From contig NC_065873.1 of NCBI RefSeq assembly GCF_933775445.1, positions 24,800,001 to 24,864,000 of the forward strand: a stretch of 64,000 nt of DNA. The letters are read 5' to 3'. This document shows, piece after piece, positions 1 to 12,618 of this stretch. The position numbers were made by a program, and so were the translations under genes. Within the stretch, counting starts at the first letter, position 1. Each line of letters begins with the position of its first letter. Below the pieces are notes generated by a model. The model had not been told where the DNA came from and did not search any database. It worked only from the letters and a program-made list of their open reading frames with translations. The DNA comes from Argentina anserina. Taxonomy: Eukaryota; Streptophyta; Magnoliopsida; Rosales; Rosaceae.

Positions 1-106
1 AAAACCAATTAGCTTTATTACACACATTTTTTCTCTTGATAAACAGTCAGCTTTCTTACAGAACTGAAGAATATTTTTAAAAAGTGTAGGATTAATTTCT
101 TTGTAG

Positions 107-1494
107 GTTTTGGCTTGGCTTGTCATCTTGGCATTGTAGCAAATCTACCTACCATTGGAATTGGAAAAAATGTAAATACTGACACCAAATCTTCATCTGC
201 TTTCGTGATATGAGCTTTCTCTGCTTAAAGTTGATATCAAAATATACTCAAGTCCTGATACAGTTCCACATTTCAGCTTCATCATGTGGATGGGTTAACA
301 TTAACTGGGGTGAGGCAACTTCTTAAAGCCAAAGAAGACTGTGTTGAAGATTTTGTTACTTTGATAGGGTGCTCTGGACGTATATGGGGAGTGGTAAGAA
401 TATATAAAACTATGATAAGTATTTTCTGCAGATATCTTGTGTTCCAAGTGGCATTTCATTCGACTATTCTGAAACCATTTTCGGTTTTTTTTTCCCAGGC
501 TGTGAGATCTACAGACGGCTGCATGAAGCCTATATTTATTTCAGTGGGTCACCGCATTTCGCTTGATACTGCCATCAAAACTGTTATAAAGACTTGCAAG
601 TATCGTGTGCCAGAGCCTATCCGGCAGGTGAAAACTGAATACTCTCTGAAAGTTTTGGCGTTTACTATCATTATATCTTTAATGGTGATATCTCAATAAA
701 CTGTTGGCCCTATTAGTAAGAAAGTAGGTATGGTATCTTGCTTTTTTGGATCCTTAGACCTTAGTTGCTTTGTGTTTCTAATCCGTAATACTGGGGTTTG
801 TCTAATTGGATAGATGATACTGGTGTTTGGCCTAATTGTCTTTCTAATCACATATATAGTGAAGTTTCAGGCATTATAGTTGTAGTGTGAGGGGTTTAGC
901 TGTTTTACCTCGTTTAGGCATACACTAAAAAATGTCTCACTCATGTGCTATTGTACCCATGCTGCATATTCATTGGTCGAAGAAACCTGCATTTAGCGGT
1001 TTAGCCTAGGTTCTGTGATCATAAATGTGGGGGGATTAAGCATACACTAAAAAGTAAGGAGTATCTCATTAATATGGTATTGTAGCCATGCTGCTTGTTC
1101 ATTGATCGAACTGTCGAAGAAACCTGCATGCAACCTAAGTTCTCTGATTATGAATTTAATAGCTGCACAGCTGAGAACATGTTATTTTACTGATAGTATA
1201 CATTTGGGACGAAGATCATCTTTTAGAAGACTTTTTCACAAGTTGTCCAGAAAATCTGAGTCTTAATTTTAAGTTGTCTGGTTGCATAATATTGTTCTAT
1301 AAAGGGCAGTTGTTGACCACAAAATGGAAGATATTCTCCTTATCCGATTGTTTACTGTTATAATTTGTTTGTCATCTGGTGCTGTTATCATCTTTAGTTA
1401 GAGATTATGTTTAACAGCATCATCCTGATGGAGGCAGGCTGATATAAGATCTAGAGAATATCTTCGGAAGCATCAAGCGATGATCTCCAAATGA
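107..1494 (+). CDS. Endonuclease V, 3' part (5' end outside window)
   Basis: Endonuclease V cuts nucleic acid next to deaminated adenine (inosine); eukaryotic members act largely on inosine in RNA. Four exons are visible: 107-171, 277-393, 499-627 and 1438-1494, all with GT/AG borders and continuous frame. The first encodes FGLACHLGIVANLPTIGIGKN, the second LHHVDGLT...VTLIGCSGRIWGV, the third KPIFISVGHRISLDTA...YRVPEPIRQ and the last ADIRSREYLRKHQAMISK followed by TGA. The GVRQLL, GHRISLD and EPIRxAD blocks are typical of the family's C-terminal half. The metal-binding N-terminal part lies upstream of the window, so integrity cannot be judged. If the intron after the third exon is retained, the frame runs on to a stop near 699, a possible intron-retention isoform. 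Confidence 0.88.
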
Positions 1495-2255
1495 TTGCAG
1501 ATTATCTGGTACGCAAGTGTTTCTCTAAATCTTACAAATCATTGACCATGTGTTTCTAACTTCACAAATCATGATAAAAAATTGCAAATAGCTGGCCTTG
1601 CTTTAATATATTGGGAAAACTGCCTTTGCTAACCCAGAAGATTTGTTTGATTTTAGGGGCCTATAGCATCTGCTGCACCAGCATAAAAGGTTCCCTGCAT
1701 CAACCATCAACTTGGGTAGAACCCTGATAACAACAACAAGCGCTTCCATACATATTGAGGAAAATGCACTAGGATTACAGGCAACAGATGGATCTTTGTT
1801 GTTTCGCCTGGCAGGGGAACTTACAGCCAGACCCAGGTGGTTATTTTGTTTAACCAAAAATTGTTCGTCGAATCTGATGTCGAAGTCCTTAACCAAGATT
1901 TCTGCAATCTGCAATGGGGATATTCAGAAGGTCAGTGGTGAATGAATTATGAGAATGGCTTTGCAGTATCCCTCGGCTTGATGTTGTAAAGTCAGTCATT
2001 TATCCATTGAAAAATTACGTGGGGTGTTGGCAACACAAATGTCAGAATATATGGTTCAAGTGAATTGGAATGCCGAATGCGTGTGCAAGCAAATGTGTTC
2101 AATACAAGCATAAACTGATTGCTCTATCCCAAGTACAGAAGTTGAGTCTTCCTACTCGCACCAAAATAAGCAAATATGATAGAGTTCTACAAAGAATAAA
2201 AAGATTTAGTGAATATATTACTTGAAATTACCAATGTACAAAAAGCCCTACAAGA
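1495..2255. other. Intergenic, between convergent genes
   Basis: This stretch lies between the tail of the endonuclease V gene and the stop of the glucanase on the other strand. It probably holds both 3' UTRs. Short open frames on both strands around 1603-1945 show no motif I recognise. I see no RNA gene or element. Confidence 0.5.
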
Positions 2256-4892
2256 TCACAGAAGTGCATAGTGCAACACAAACAAAATCAAACAAAGAGG
2301 CCTTCCCATAGACCCAGCTCTGCCATTCACACTGCTTGAACTATACTCGGACGGTTCAATCATGATCCTAAATTTGCAGTCTGCGGTTGATGGATCGGAG
2401 GTGGTGACAGTCGACAGATTTGGAAACTTGCAGGCAGTGGCCAACTGATCATGGATCTGATAGTAACTGTTAAATGCATATGAAATATTTCCTCTGATGT
2501 CTAAGTTTCCACACGAAGTCCCATATCCAAGACTTGTGCAATCAGCATTTGCACATGCGTAGCTCACACTTAGAGGAACTTCAGGATCATCAAGATTAGC
2601 TGATGGTGACAGGACACACCATTTCTTAGCAAGATAGTTTACACCACTTGCTCCTACCAAAGCATTTGCAGTGCCCAAACTGAGCTGATACTTAGGTTGT
2701 CCATCAAAGTAAAACAACCCCCAATGGCGTTCGAAGTTACCTGGCTGAATGCTCTTGGCATCTTCATCAACAAGGCTGAATAAGTAAGCATCCACGGGGC
2801 CAGGTCTCATTGGAGTGCCTACATTGTTCTTGATCCGGGTCATGAACCCCTGGTTGAACCGCTGTGCATACTGCAAATTTGCATTCTGGTCCCCATCAGT
2901 AGGCCAACCAATCTCTCCAATGATTATGGACAAGTTACCGTATCCATTCTTTTCTAATGCCCATGCTAGTGTATCATGGTTTGCATCAAACACATTCTGA
3001 TAGATTTTTCCATTGTCATCAATGGGACTTGAATATCCGTCAAAGAAGGCAAAGTCCGCAGGAAAATTGGGATTAGAGTAGAGACTTATGAAGGGATAGA
3101 TATTGACAGTGATTGCAGCTCCATTATCACTCAAGAACTTGACAATGTTCAACATGAGGTCCTTTGTATCTGCCCGGAAGTCACCATCAGAAGGTTTAGA
3201 TGAAGTACCACTGTCATAGACATCAGCATTGAGTGGAATAGTCACCTTAACCTGAGTGCTCAGACCGGCTTTTATAAGAGCTGACTGGACCTTCTGCAGA
3301 GCAGGAAATATTGTTGAAAGAAAGCTTCCATTGAAAGTTGACAAGAGCGGTTCATTGCCCACTGCAGCATACCTTGTAGAGAATGAATACGTAAGTCGAG
3401 AGAATATTAGACATTTAATAACTTTTAACAGAACAAGCAAGCCTGATACAATAAATGCAGTGACTAAGCATTTCAAAAGGAATATTAAAAACCGTTAGAA
3501 TTTCTGAAGACTGAAGAAGAACAATTGAGTTGATAACTAGTAGAAGCAACCAAGCATTTAGGAAGTGATAGTGGCATAGAGAAATCCTAAGACTAGCAAT
3601 GCATAAGGAACTCAGAGGTCTTTACGACAGAAGAGATGAAAAAGAAAATAGCACCCTGAGGTCCCAATACAAATTTGTTGGCTAACATGTAGATGCAAAA
3701 GAATTGAAACAAATTACCAGAAGCCTGGGATAAAAAAATAACCAACTTACACCAAGGACAAATCACACAAGGATCAACCTAAATTAGATGATGATTAGAT
3801 TAAGCCATTAAGGTTATACCCGATCATTTCAACCATTCAAAATCATTAGGAGCAATTCTGTAATATACTAATCGCAAACCAGAAGCCACTGTATCTCAGT
3901 TTGTTAACGCCTCTCCCTGTCGGGACATTTCCCGGCGAAATCTCCTCTCATTCCGGTCGCCGGGCGGCAGGAGGGGACCCAGCTCGGCCAGATGCCAGGC
4001 TGGCATGACCTGCCACATAATCTCCGGCCCAGGCGCCGCCGTTCAAAATAGCTCGCCAGAACAATAAACGCACATTGCTCAAGCACAATTCCCCATTCTC
4101 AATGCACTTATAAAGACCCGCCAGAAATCTCTTAAAAATGTAGCGTATTCCGAAGTTCTTAACTCCCGAACTTGAATTCTGCTCCGGATACTAACTTAAG
4201 CTTCGGAGGGTCAAAGGTTGGGCACTTTGACTTAACATATGTTGTGTGCAGGTCACACTGAGCTGACAAGTCAGAATACATGCTACGAGTCGCAGGATCC
4301 CCGGGTTCCGCACCAGTAATACAGTTATATACTTGGCTTCACGAGCTAACCAAAGAAAAACATGTTTCTCACACAAGCATATTTCCCTACTGAAATCATC
4401 TTCATATAGGCAAAGATCAAAAGAAATTCAATCTAGCAAGTACATACAGAAACTAAGGTATCATATGGATCGATCATATAGTTTCTATATGATTCAGACT
4501 GGAACTTAAAACCATAAATAAGAACAAACATAAAGGCTAAGTCAAAGACAGAGATTTTACCTAATATCTACTCCATTGGAAACATGTGAGGAGATATTCT
4601 TGGAGACCCAATTCTCAGCTGCAGCCAGACTACCAGCCAAATCAGAGAGCATCTCATTGGGTATTCCCACCATGACTTGAAGCCCAGACTTGCTCAGAGC
4701 ATTCAATATATCATAATCTGCATCAAAAAGCTTAACCTTCTGAATCCCATTATCCTTGAGCATCTTCACAACCGAAGCCGGAGGAATAGCATGTGTATTT
4801 TGAGTTCCCCAATTGACTCCAATCCCAAACACAAAACCCACCAAGACATAGAAGCAAAGTAAAGTCACAACAAAGCCTCTAAAGAACCCCAT
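2256..4892 (-). CDS. Glucan endo-1,3-beta-glucosidase (GH17 + X8/CBM43, GPI-anchored type)
   Basis: A secreted beta-1,3-glucanase predicted to hydrolyse callose at the cell surface or plasmodesmata. Two exons, 4892-4561 and 3372-2256, join in phase at an Arg codon to give 482 residues. The start chosen gives a signal peptide ([19 protein letters not shown]) directly before the GH17 opening GIGVNWGTQ; a further Met lies 19 codons upstream. The acid/base Glu is about residue 118 in AAVGNEPLL and the nucleophile about residue 264 in [14 protein letters not shown] cysteine-rich X8/CBM43 domain follows (KKWCVLSP...[17 protein letters not shown]...ACKFPNLS...DCKFRI). The C-terminus is Ser-rich and then hydrophobic ([12 protein letters not shown]), as expected for a GPI signal. 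The 1.19-kb intron contains an unusually GC-rich patch. Family assignment is firm; the exact orthologue was not determined. Confidence 0.92.
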
Positions 4893-5764
4893 AAAACCCT
4901 TTAGCAAATAACTATGTAGGTTTTGAGCTGAGAGCTGATTCAGAAGCAAGAGGCTGGATTTGAGAGATGGGTCTACACTTTGAAGCTAAAGCTGGATACT
5001 TTCAGGAATTAAATCTGGCGATATATATATTACAACAAGTAAAGCATAAAGAGTCAGACCCAGAAGAGGATTGATATGCTAAACAATGGAGTTAGTGTTC
5101 AGAAATGAAGCATAAGCTTAAGTTTCACACCCCAAAAGTTCAAAAAGAGAGAAGAAAGAAGGAAATATAGAAGATCAAGATGGTTTAAGCATAAAGCACC
5201 AATCTTTATTCTACAAAAATGGTCAAAGAAATTAACTAGTTGATGATTTCTATGGGATACAAGTTACAAAATACGACAGAGGTTGCTTAAGTTTGGAACC
5301 AGAAAGAAGAAGAGAGGATCAAGACGAATGGGGAATGTTCTAATTTTTATTTCAATGAAGTAATGGAGCTCACTGATTGGTTAGGGTTTCTGAATAATTA
5401 AACAGAAGCGGTGGAAAACGAAGAAGAAGAAGAATCTTGAATGAAGGGGGCCAAGGATAGTTTGGTCTTTCCCTCACTCGATGAACAAAGTAGGCAAAGA
5501 TTCGGTTGAGGGCAGGTAATCACCTTCCTGAACTCTGTCTCTGTACTCGTGTAATAGCTCTGGTGTAATACTGTTATACCGGTACGTATGTAATTCCAGT
5601 TCAGAACGTAGAGTGAACTCATATTTTGTATTTTTGCTATATTAATACCACGTATGACTTTTGATCTCTTGTCGTCTTCTTTTTTGTTGTTTATCTAGAA
5701 AATGCAATGAAAGTATAGTAATCATAGTCTTTGTGGAGCAGGGGTATTGTACCTCACTCGGTAA
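4893..5764. other. Upstream region of the glucanase gene
   Basis: Probable 5' UTR and promoter of the minus-strand glucanase, ending at the hAT-type element. It is AT-rich with GA/CT-rich patches typical of plant leaders. No separate gene was seen. Confidence 0.4.
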
Positions 5765-6325
5765 TAGGGATGACAATGTAAATGGTAGGGTCTAGCGATT
5801 GAAAAATCATACCCAAGTCTGTTTGTATTCTTGTACCCGTCCTGATCTTCTCCCCAAATTCTCATAATAGGATATTGGGTATTCCCCGTACTCATACTCT
5901 TAGAGAGTTAAGTTTTCATAACCGCCTAAATACTCGTTAATAACAATTTATTTTAATATAAAAAATTACATTAAAGTACACAAAATATAAAATATTAAAA
6001 TAAGAATCAAATTTCATGATAAAATTATCTCTTTACGTCAAAAATTATTGTACGTGCAAATAATCACAACTTTTAAAAAAAATTATTTAATTTTTCTATT
6101 AATTTATTTAAGTGAATATATATTAATTCATAATATTAAATATATAATACATTATTGGGTGGGTATGGGGATGAAGATCGAAATATCATCCCCGCCCCTT
6201 ACCCGTTTCCGCTATCCGAATTGCGGGAGTCCCCGTACCCGTTACCCGATTATACCTAAAACACTTCCTTATTAGGGTCGAATACCAATGGGTACCTTAC
6301 CCGCTGGGTATTTTTACTATCTCTA
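5765..6325. mobile_element. Non-autonomous hAT-type element with 8-bp target duplication
   Basis: The 561-bp segment is bordered on both sides by the identical octamer CTCGGTAA (5757-5764 and 6326-6333), the target-site length expected of hAT transposons. It begins TAGGGATGACAAT and ends, read on the other strand, TAGAGATAGTAAAA, so the termini are imperfect inverted repeats. Subterminal parts are rich in short GGGTA/TACCC-like motifs on both strands, while the centre is AT-rich. No transposase frame is present, so it would need mobilising in trans. The exact target duplication suggests fairly recent insertion. Confidence 0.8.
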
Positions 6326-6901
6326 CTCGGTAACCTTTTTTGTATAAAAGAAAAATCCTACATGAAAAAAATGTTATTATGGAATTAATATTAATTCTGC
6401 TTAATCAACTACGTGAAACTTAGATTAAAGTGTAAAAGCGTACAATCATCTATTAGTTTTTTCTTGATATTTAGTATCGTATCTAGTATCCCTAACTGCG
6501 TGATCTTTCTAATTTGATCAAATATGTTGTAATACTGAAGATGGTTTTGTGAGAACAGATTACTAAAGCAATCTTTATGATGACGACACCATGCCTAAAA
6601 AGAAAACCCAAGCCCAAGGTTTTGTTGTTGAACTGTTGAAGCCACACTTCAAAATCTTTAGTGAAAGAGTTATCTTTGGATTTGATAATTGTATGCATCA
6701 TCAGACCATCTGTCCCAACAACACTGGATATAATCTGGCTTTCCAACACCTAAGTTTCCCAATTATGGGATTGTAATTGCTACTTTTTAATAGATTAGAC
6801 GTGTCACATATCACGTTTGATGACCCACCTCTCATGATCTCATGTTTCTTGTTTATTTGGTCCATTCACGTAAACGTGGTAACCCAATTATGTTATCGGA
6901 A

Positions 6902-7073
6902 GTAAATTTGTCGATTACTTTTCATTTGTTCATATTGTGCGCACTATTTTAAACTCATATCATGTGTCTTTTCTCAACTGAAAATTAGATAATAATTGAG
7001 CAATTAGACACATGACATGAGTTTAGAATGATGAACACAAGGTGAGCTTATAAAGGGTAGTTGGCAAATTTGT
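6902..7073. repeat. Inverted-repeat (MITE-like) element
   Basis: Two arms of about 75-80 bp, 6902-6979 and 6991-7073, are imperfect reverse complements around a short AT-rich centre. Shared blocks include AAATTTG at the outer ends and AAACTCATATCATGTGTCT against AGACACATGACATGAGTTT near the centre. No coding capacity. The structure is that of a foldback/MITE remnant; the target duplication and superfamily were not determined. Confidence 0.55.
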
Positions 7074-7186
7074 TATCCATGTTATCTCCTTTCCTTTCCT
7101 TTTCGTTTATTTTCTTCTTCCGTCAATAGAACCCACTTGTGAAGAGATACTAATGTAGGGCCTTTTATACTCAAAAAGGCACTATA

Positions 7187-8308
7187 CAAAGTACGCATAA
7201 GCAACAACCTAAAAAATCAAACATGGTTCAACAAGAACACAAAAACTCTTGCTTTAAAGGTAAAGCTGTAGCAAGAGAAACAACCCTAGCCACGCGAGAG
7301 AAAAAGCCTTGGCGTCGCGCCCGTCGTCGTACGGGTACTATTTGGTTCTGAGTTTTCTGGTGTCCACCAATCTCATAGCCTGGTATAGGGTTGGGAGAGT
7401 GTGTGGTTATGAGGAGGAGAAGAAGTGGTCGGCTGAGGTTTGGCTTTTGCTTTGCAAGGCTAACGTCGGGGAGTGCAGGTGTTGTTGGCTTGCGGAAGGT
7501 CTAGTGGCAGCGAGTCCAGGGAGGCATGGATTTGACGGAGTTGGGGTCGATCTGGGTGGTGTCGTAGGGGTTTGATCCAGGGCAACGTGTGACGGGGAAG
7601 GCATTGAGCATCTCCATTGATGTGCCATTGAAGGTGGTGATCCTACTGAGAAAGAGGGGTAAACATGGGGCGACTCTCTGACTATCATTGATGTTAGGAG
7701 GAGTTGAGCATGGTCGGTTGTTTCCTCCTCTTGTAATAAAGTTTGGGTTTGGGCTTCTCTTTTGGACCCAACCCTATGTGTGTTTATTATTTTAGTTCTC
7801 TTTAGTTTATGTTGTGTTTTTAAGTTAATAAGTTCCTACAATAGTTGTGTAGAATATATCGGGCTTCGTGTCTATACGTGCACTCATTGTGTCTTGTCTA
7901 CTCTAGGTAGGCAATGAGTTATTTGCTCTGTCAAATAGTCGTTGCCGCCTAGTGGCAGGGCTAGTGACATTGTGAAACTAAGTGTCGTTGGATCTATTTT
8001 ACGACGGCAATATAGTGGGAAAGTTGTTCAATTGGTAACTATACTTCGCAATAGTCGAGTTGTCTTTCTGGTATGTCACTGCTACATTAAAGCAAATAGA
8101 GTAGCCATCGGCGCACTCTTTGCTAGTTGGTGCCTCGCTGAGTACTTGTTTGTAAGGATCTCTGATATTATTTCAAATCTATATAATTATGAGTTCAAGT
8201 TATATGTCTTCCCCCCCCCCTCTCCCCCTTTTTGTATTCAACAGTTTCATTTATTAAGGCTTGAATGTAGCCACACAAGCCCTCTATTCAAAAAGTACGT
8301 ATAAGCAA
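7187..8308. mobile_element. Possible degraded retroposon flanked by near-identical direct repeats
   Basis: The segment lies between two similar direct repeats, CAAAGTACGCATAAGCAA (7187-7204) and CAAAAAGTACGTATAAGCAA (8289-8308). The 5' part (about 7290-7690) is G-rich with short open frames on both strands and is compositionally unlike its AT-rich surroundings. The 3' part contains a C-run at about 8211-8220. This arrangement suits a truncated LINE-like insertion with a diverged target duplication. No reverse transcriptase motif was found, so this is a tentative call. Confidence 0.3.
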
Positions 8309-10870
8309 AGATAAAAGAAAATGTAAGAGATCTAATAACAATAGTTTAGGTTAAAAACTATATAACGGTAAAATTATTATGACTGACAACTGTATTAGGG
8401 CCTTAGGGGTTGAGGGTTTTGGTTGTCGAAACTCGAAACTATGAGTATGGTTTAGGGTTTATGTTTGGCAAAATTTTAAGAACAGTACATGAATTAAGAC
8501 CGAGTATGAATTTCAGTATACCAACTTCTAGAACATATATTTATGTACATGATATATGAAATTCAACCCAACATTCATACATGACGTGAGTAACACCGTT
8601 AGTCTGTATGCCATTAAGCATATAATAAAGGGTAGAATAGACTTTGCAGTATCTTATCTTTCTCTGTTATCTCATTCATGGTGTCTATGCAATTGTGGGG
8701 GAAAACTAGAGATAAAGAAGGTTATTGTGGTCTGCAACTATCTTCACCTACCGTCTCCATACTTTTTAAATCTACTATTTGCAGCTTAACATGCCATTTG
8801 AGTGCTTTTTATGCCACCCAAACTCCACCACCGCCGGAGGAACTTGGAAGAGATGTAGCTTCAGTTGACACCGGTCCAGTTAGCTCAGTGAGATACCGAC
8901 GACGGGTACGCTTCCAATAACCCTCTCCTCGGGCCACCAAGTATCAGATCTAAGTCAGGTATTGGAATTTAAGTATGTGCTTCCTTACGTGAATTAATTG
9001 AAGGAGAGGCTGGAGAGCAATGTCGCAATTTGGAGTAGATAGATTCGGGTCTGCATATTAATAAGTTGTAAGACATTGATGAAGATGGATTTGACTTGAT
9101 TCATATCTATCTAAAAATTAATGTGGCTAGTAGGGTACTTTTGAAAGCTCAAAGAAAAAGTTTTGTATATAGTGCAATTTTATGACTCTTGATGTTGGAA
9201 TGAAGCCATAATCTCATTCTAAGGAGGTAATAATTCTTATTTTTTGGGGTTTGTCTCTGAGGTTTATGGTGGCATACCAGGGCTAGAATATTGAGGAGTT
9301 TTGCTTGCCATAACTTTTTTTTTGGTAGAAAGGCTATATGTTTTTATTTCTTATGGGTTTTTGCTGAGGGACGAGTAGACAAAAGAGGTAGCCCACAGTA
9401 CATGAAGATTTTCATTTAGAAAGTGACCAAATATTATGTACCGACATATATGTTTTGCAAGTTGATGTACTGAAATTTATAGTGGCTCTTAATTCGTGTA
9501 TTGTTCTTAAAATTTTACCTTTGTGTTTAGATTTAATGTTTTTAGTCGTGTCATAGGGTGTCTCATGGTCATGGCGTTGTTTTTAGAAACACCGGTCATA
9601 ATGTTAATTGTTTCTTATTGTCAATGAAATGAGGATGTTGACTTTGTTTCGGTATGTATTGCAAATTTGCAATGTAATCAAAGCTCGACTTCAATGATGA
9701 ATCAAGGCTTTCAAAATCATATAACTTGAATTTATATATAAAACAAGTTTATAATCTAATTATATAACGATTTGACTTTCCTGGGAAAAAAATATAATTA
9801 TAACATAACCCCTTAATGATAGATTAACTGAGCTGACGTGCGGATTGAGACGGGTCGTCTCACTCAGATTCTCAAGCACGTACACGGTACATCTCTCATG
9901 CTTCTCTGTCTACGCGTAATGGACGTGGGACATGATTTGATGGTAACATTACGGTATCACCCTTGTGTTTAACAATTTAATTCAGTAAGTGACCCACGTA
10001 GTTACACTCCCACGTACCCATGACCAAGTCAAAGGCAAATCCAAGTTCCCTAGCCGGCCAAAATGGGTCGGTCCAAGCTCCAAATGATACAAAAGAGGCC
10101 CTTTGAATTAATACAGGTTACACCTGAAAAATATCGAACTTCCGTTCACTAGGTGAATTCACTTTTAGCTAACGGATCTAGTGTCTCAAAACTCGGTGAG
10201 CAGAAAAATATTCATGGAGAAGAGACAAAAAACTAATAGGTGGACTGCTTGTAATTTACAATTTTACCCCAGCATAATTTTTTTTTGAACGTGTCCCATT
10301 TTTTTCTTCCCAGCAGAAGCTGGGCTTGCCACCTGCTAGGTCCGCCTCTGCTAACATTATAGACGTGGCAGTACCGCAGCCACACAAACTTGGTCAATTC
10401 TTGTTTAACTAACGTCGTCATGTGCGCCGTTTGTGCAATATGTCGTTGTTTCAAAAGGTAACTGCAGTGGTCTCCCTTCTCTTTCTCTTCTTCCTCTACC
10501 GTGTAATCTTTAATCTCCACCATTCAATCCTAATAATTAATTACAGCCATACAAAATTTTGATACATGATTACTCACATATCAATACTCATTTTTTTTTT
10601 TGTAAATTGAAATCAATGGTCCACATTAAATCATGTAACAATAGATAACTGATATTTCGTCGTCTATTGCTACTTTGGCTTTAAAATAGCTTTTAAGACA
10701 TAAAAATATTTGAAAAATCATAGTAAATAGGTGGGATACTCAAAAAAGTCATCGAAAATTATTATGCACTCACGTTAATATGCTCTTGCCACTTATATAA
10801 AGATTTTGAGATACTGATCTTACGCACTCATGTTTTTTAGATAAACTACACTGAGAGTATAATTTTTTTA
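8309..10870. other. AT-rich intergenic DNA without a recognised gene
   Basis: Short open frames occur (for example 8556-8920 on the plus strand, 10233-10523 on the minus strand) but none shows a domain, a start context or splice structure I recognise. A short coding-like stretch around 8820-8920 (PPPPEELGRDVASVDTGP) stops quickly and may be a gene fragment. Confidence 0.4.
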
Positions 10871-12618
10871 AAAAAATCGATCATACGATATCGTCGCTAT
10901 ATCATTTTATAGTTGTGGTTGAAAACTCACTAATTTTTGGTACTGTTTGGACTTTGATCCACGTGATTAACTTGTTGCGCATCATACATTCCTAAGAGTA
11001 GCTATATTACCCGAAAATAATTGTTTGAAAATATATAAATCGGTGTATAGAGTGCACCAATGGTAGTGTATCGTAATTTTCACACAATCTTTCAATGAAT
11101 AAAGACATTTTATCGTAATTTTCAAAAGATTTTAGTGTTTAAATTTCATTCATAAATTCAAAATATTTATGTGGCGCAACCCTAACCATCAATCAAATTT
11201 ATTATATGTCTAATGCTTTAATCTATTAATTATCAGATATATTTATTCTAAACTTGTAATACATAATGAAATTTTCCATTAATTATACCTTAAACCCTAA
11301 ACACATAACAAAATAAAAATTTAACAAACATAATTCTCAAACCCAAATTTATTATCCAAATCCAACACTGCGGGGTGAGGAAGAAAATGAGTTGTCAAGA
11401 ACAAATGAACAATCCCTGAATTGATATCAATAGTTTGTCAATACCTGTGTGTTTAGCAAGAACAATTGTCAAGAATAATCCCCGAATTGAGATCTTATTT
11501 TTATGGGTTTTTGTCTTGTTCTCTTTGCTACAAATTATTGTGTTTCGTGCATCATATCTTAATCACCGACTATTGGCATGAACTTTCAACATGACTATTG
11601 GCATGAACCATCAACATGAGATGAGGTCAGAATCACAATGTGTGAGGACCACATAGATATTTTTACATTTTTTTGAAGTTCTAAAATTATTTAAAATAAT
11701 CAATACAAAATGACATGGAGAAATGGCTAAAATTGTGCCGCGTGTCCATTTATTAGACTTTTAGTTAATTTTGAAGGATCTAAAAAAATCATGAAAAATG
11801 TGTTCTGACCCTTTAACAATTATCCAAAAATTAACTCGCATTCAAATAAATTAGCTTTATCTACCCATGTAAAAACTTCAAAATAATTTTAATCACGCGA
11901 CACAATTGCCTTTAAGAATGTAGTGTTTAAATTAGGGTTTACCTCGTCGATCGAGACCTAAATGATTACAAAATTTGGTGAATTTCGTACCATATCAATA
12001 TCTCAGTAGTCTGATCACATCCAACGGTCATAATTTTATATTATAAAGTTTACTCATGTGAATCACAACGTGCCTACTAATGTTGCATAACATTCATATT
12101 AGGTTATATGTAACTGCCTTTGTTTATAAACTAACTATACTTAGAAAATAAAATTTGAAAACAATGACCGTAGGATATTGTCACTATAGTGTATTATGGT
12201 CGTGGTAGAAAATTCACTAATTTTAGGTAATGTTTGTTTCTTGATCCTCATGGTTAGCTTTACGTATCCCATACCATCTAAGGAGAACTATGTTACCCAA
12301 ACATAATTATCCAAATTTGTTTTGCATGAGTTGATAGAGCGCGGTACTAGAAACACGTTGGAATTGTTGCGGAATTTTTCAGGCACCTATGATATTTAAA
12401 AGAAAAAAATTTGAATTGCGATATCATTTTAAAATAATCAAAACAAAATAACATTAACAAACGAGAGGTCATAATTGTGCCACGTGTCCCTTTTTACCCA
12501 ATATCCTCATAAGAGGAGCTATGTTACTCAAACATTATCATCCAAATTTTGTACATAAGTCGATAGAGGGTAGTACCAAGAATGTGTAGTAATTTTTACG
12601 GAATTTTTTAGTCATCTA
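10871..12618. repeat. Diverged dispersed repeats (two to three copies)
   Basis: Segments 10871-11075 and 12161-12385, plus a partial copy at 12510-12618, share the same order of blocks: a CACTAATTTT stretch, GTTTGG/GTTTGT with TTGATCC, a GTTAAC/GTTAGC block, then GAGCTATGTTACCC-like sequence and TCGATAGAG. A second family is shared by about 11650-11755 and 12386-12495, including AAAATAATCAA and AATTGTGCCRCGTGTCC. The copies are in direct orientation and clearly old. No coding potential was seen. Confidence 0.5.

Noticed and set aside
286..699. Stand-alone 137-codon frame at the left edge
   Set aside because: It is endonuclease V exons read through two introns; the conserved protein continues in the spliced exon at 1438-1494.
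1603..1945. Overlapping open frames on both strands after endonuclease V
   Set aside because: No motif, no splice partner and no good start context; probably UTR sequence.
6492..6749. 85-codon minus-strand frame (MLESQIISSVVGTDG...)
   Set aside because: Protein-like at first sight, but I recognise no family, and there are no flanking exons. Left out as unsupported.
7407..7688. 93-codon minus-strand proline/serine-rich frame
   Set aside because: Antisense shadow of the G-rich block in the suspected retroposon.
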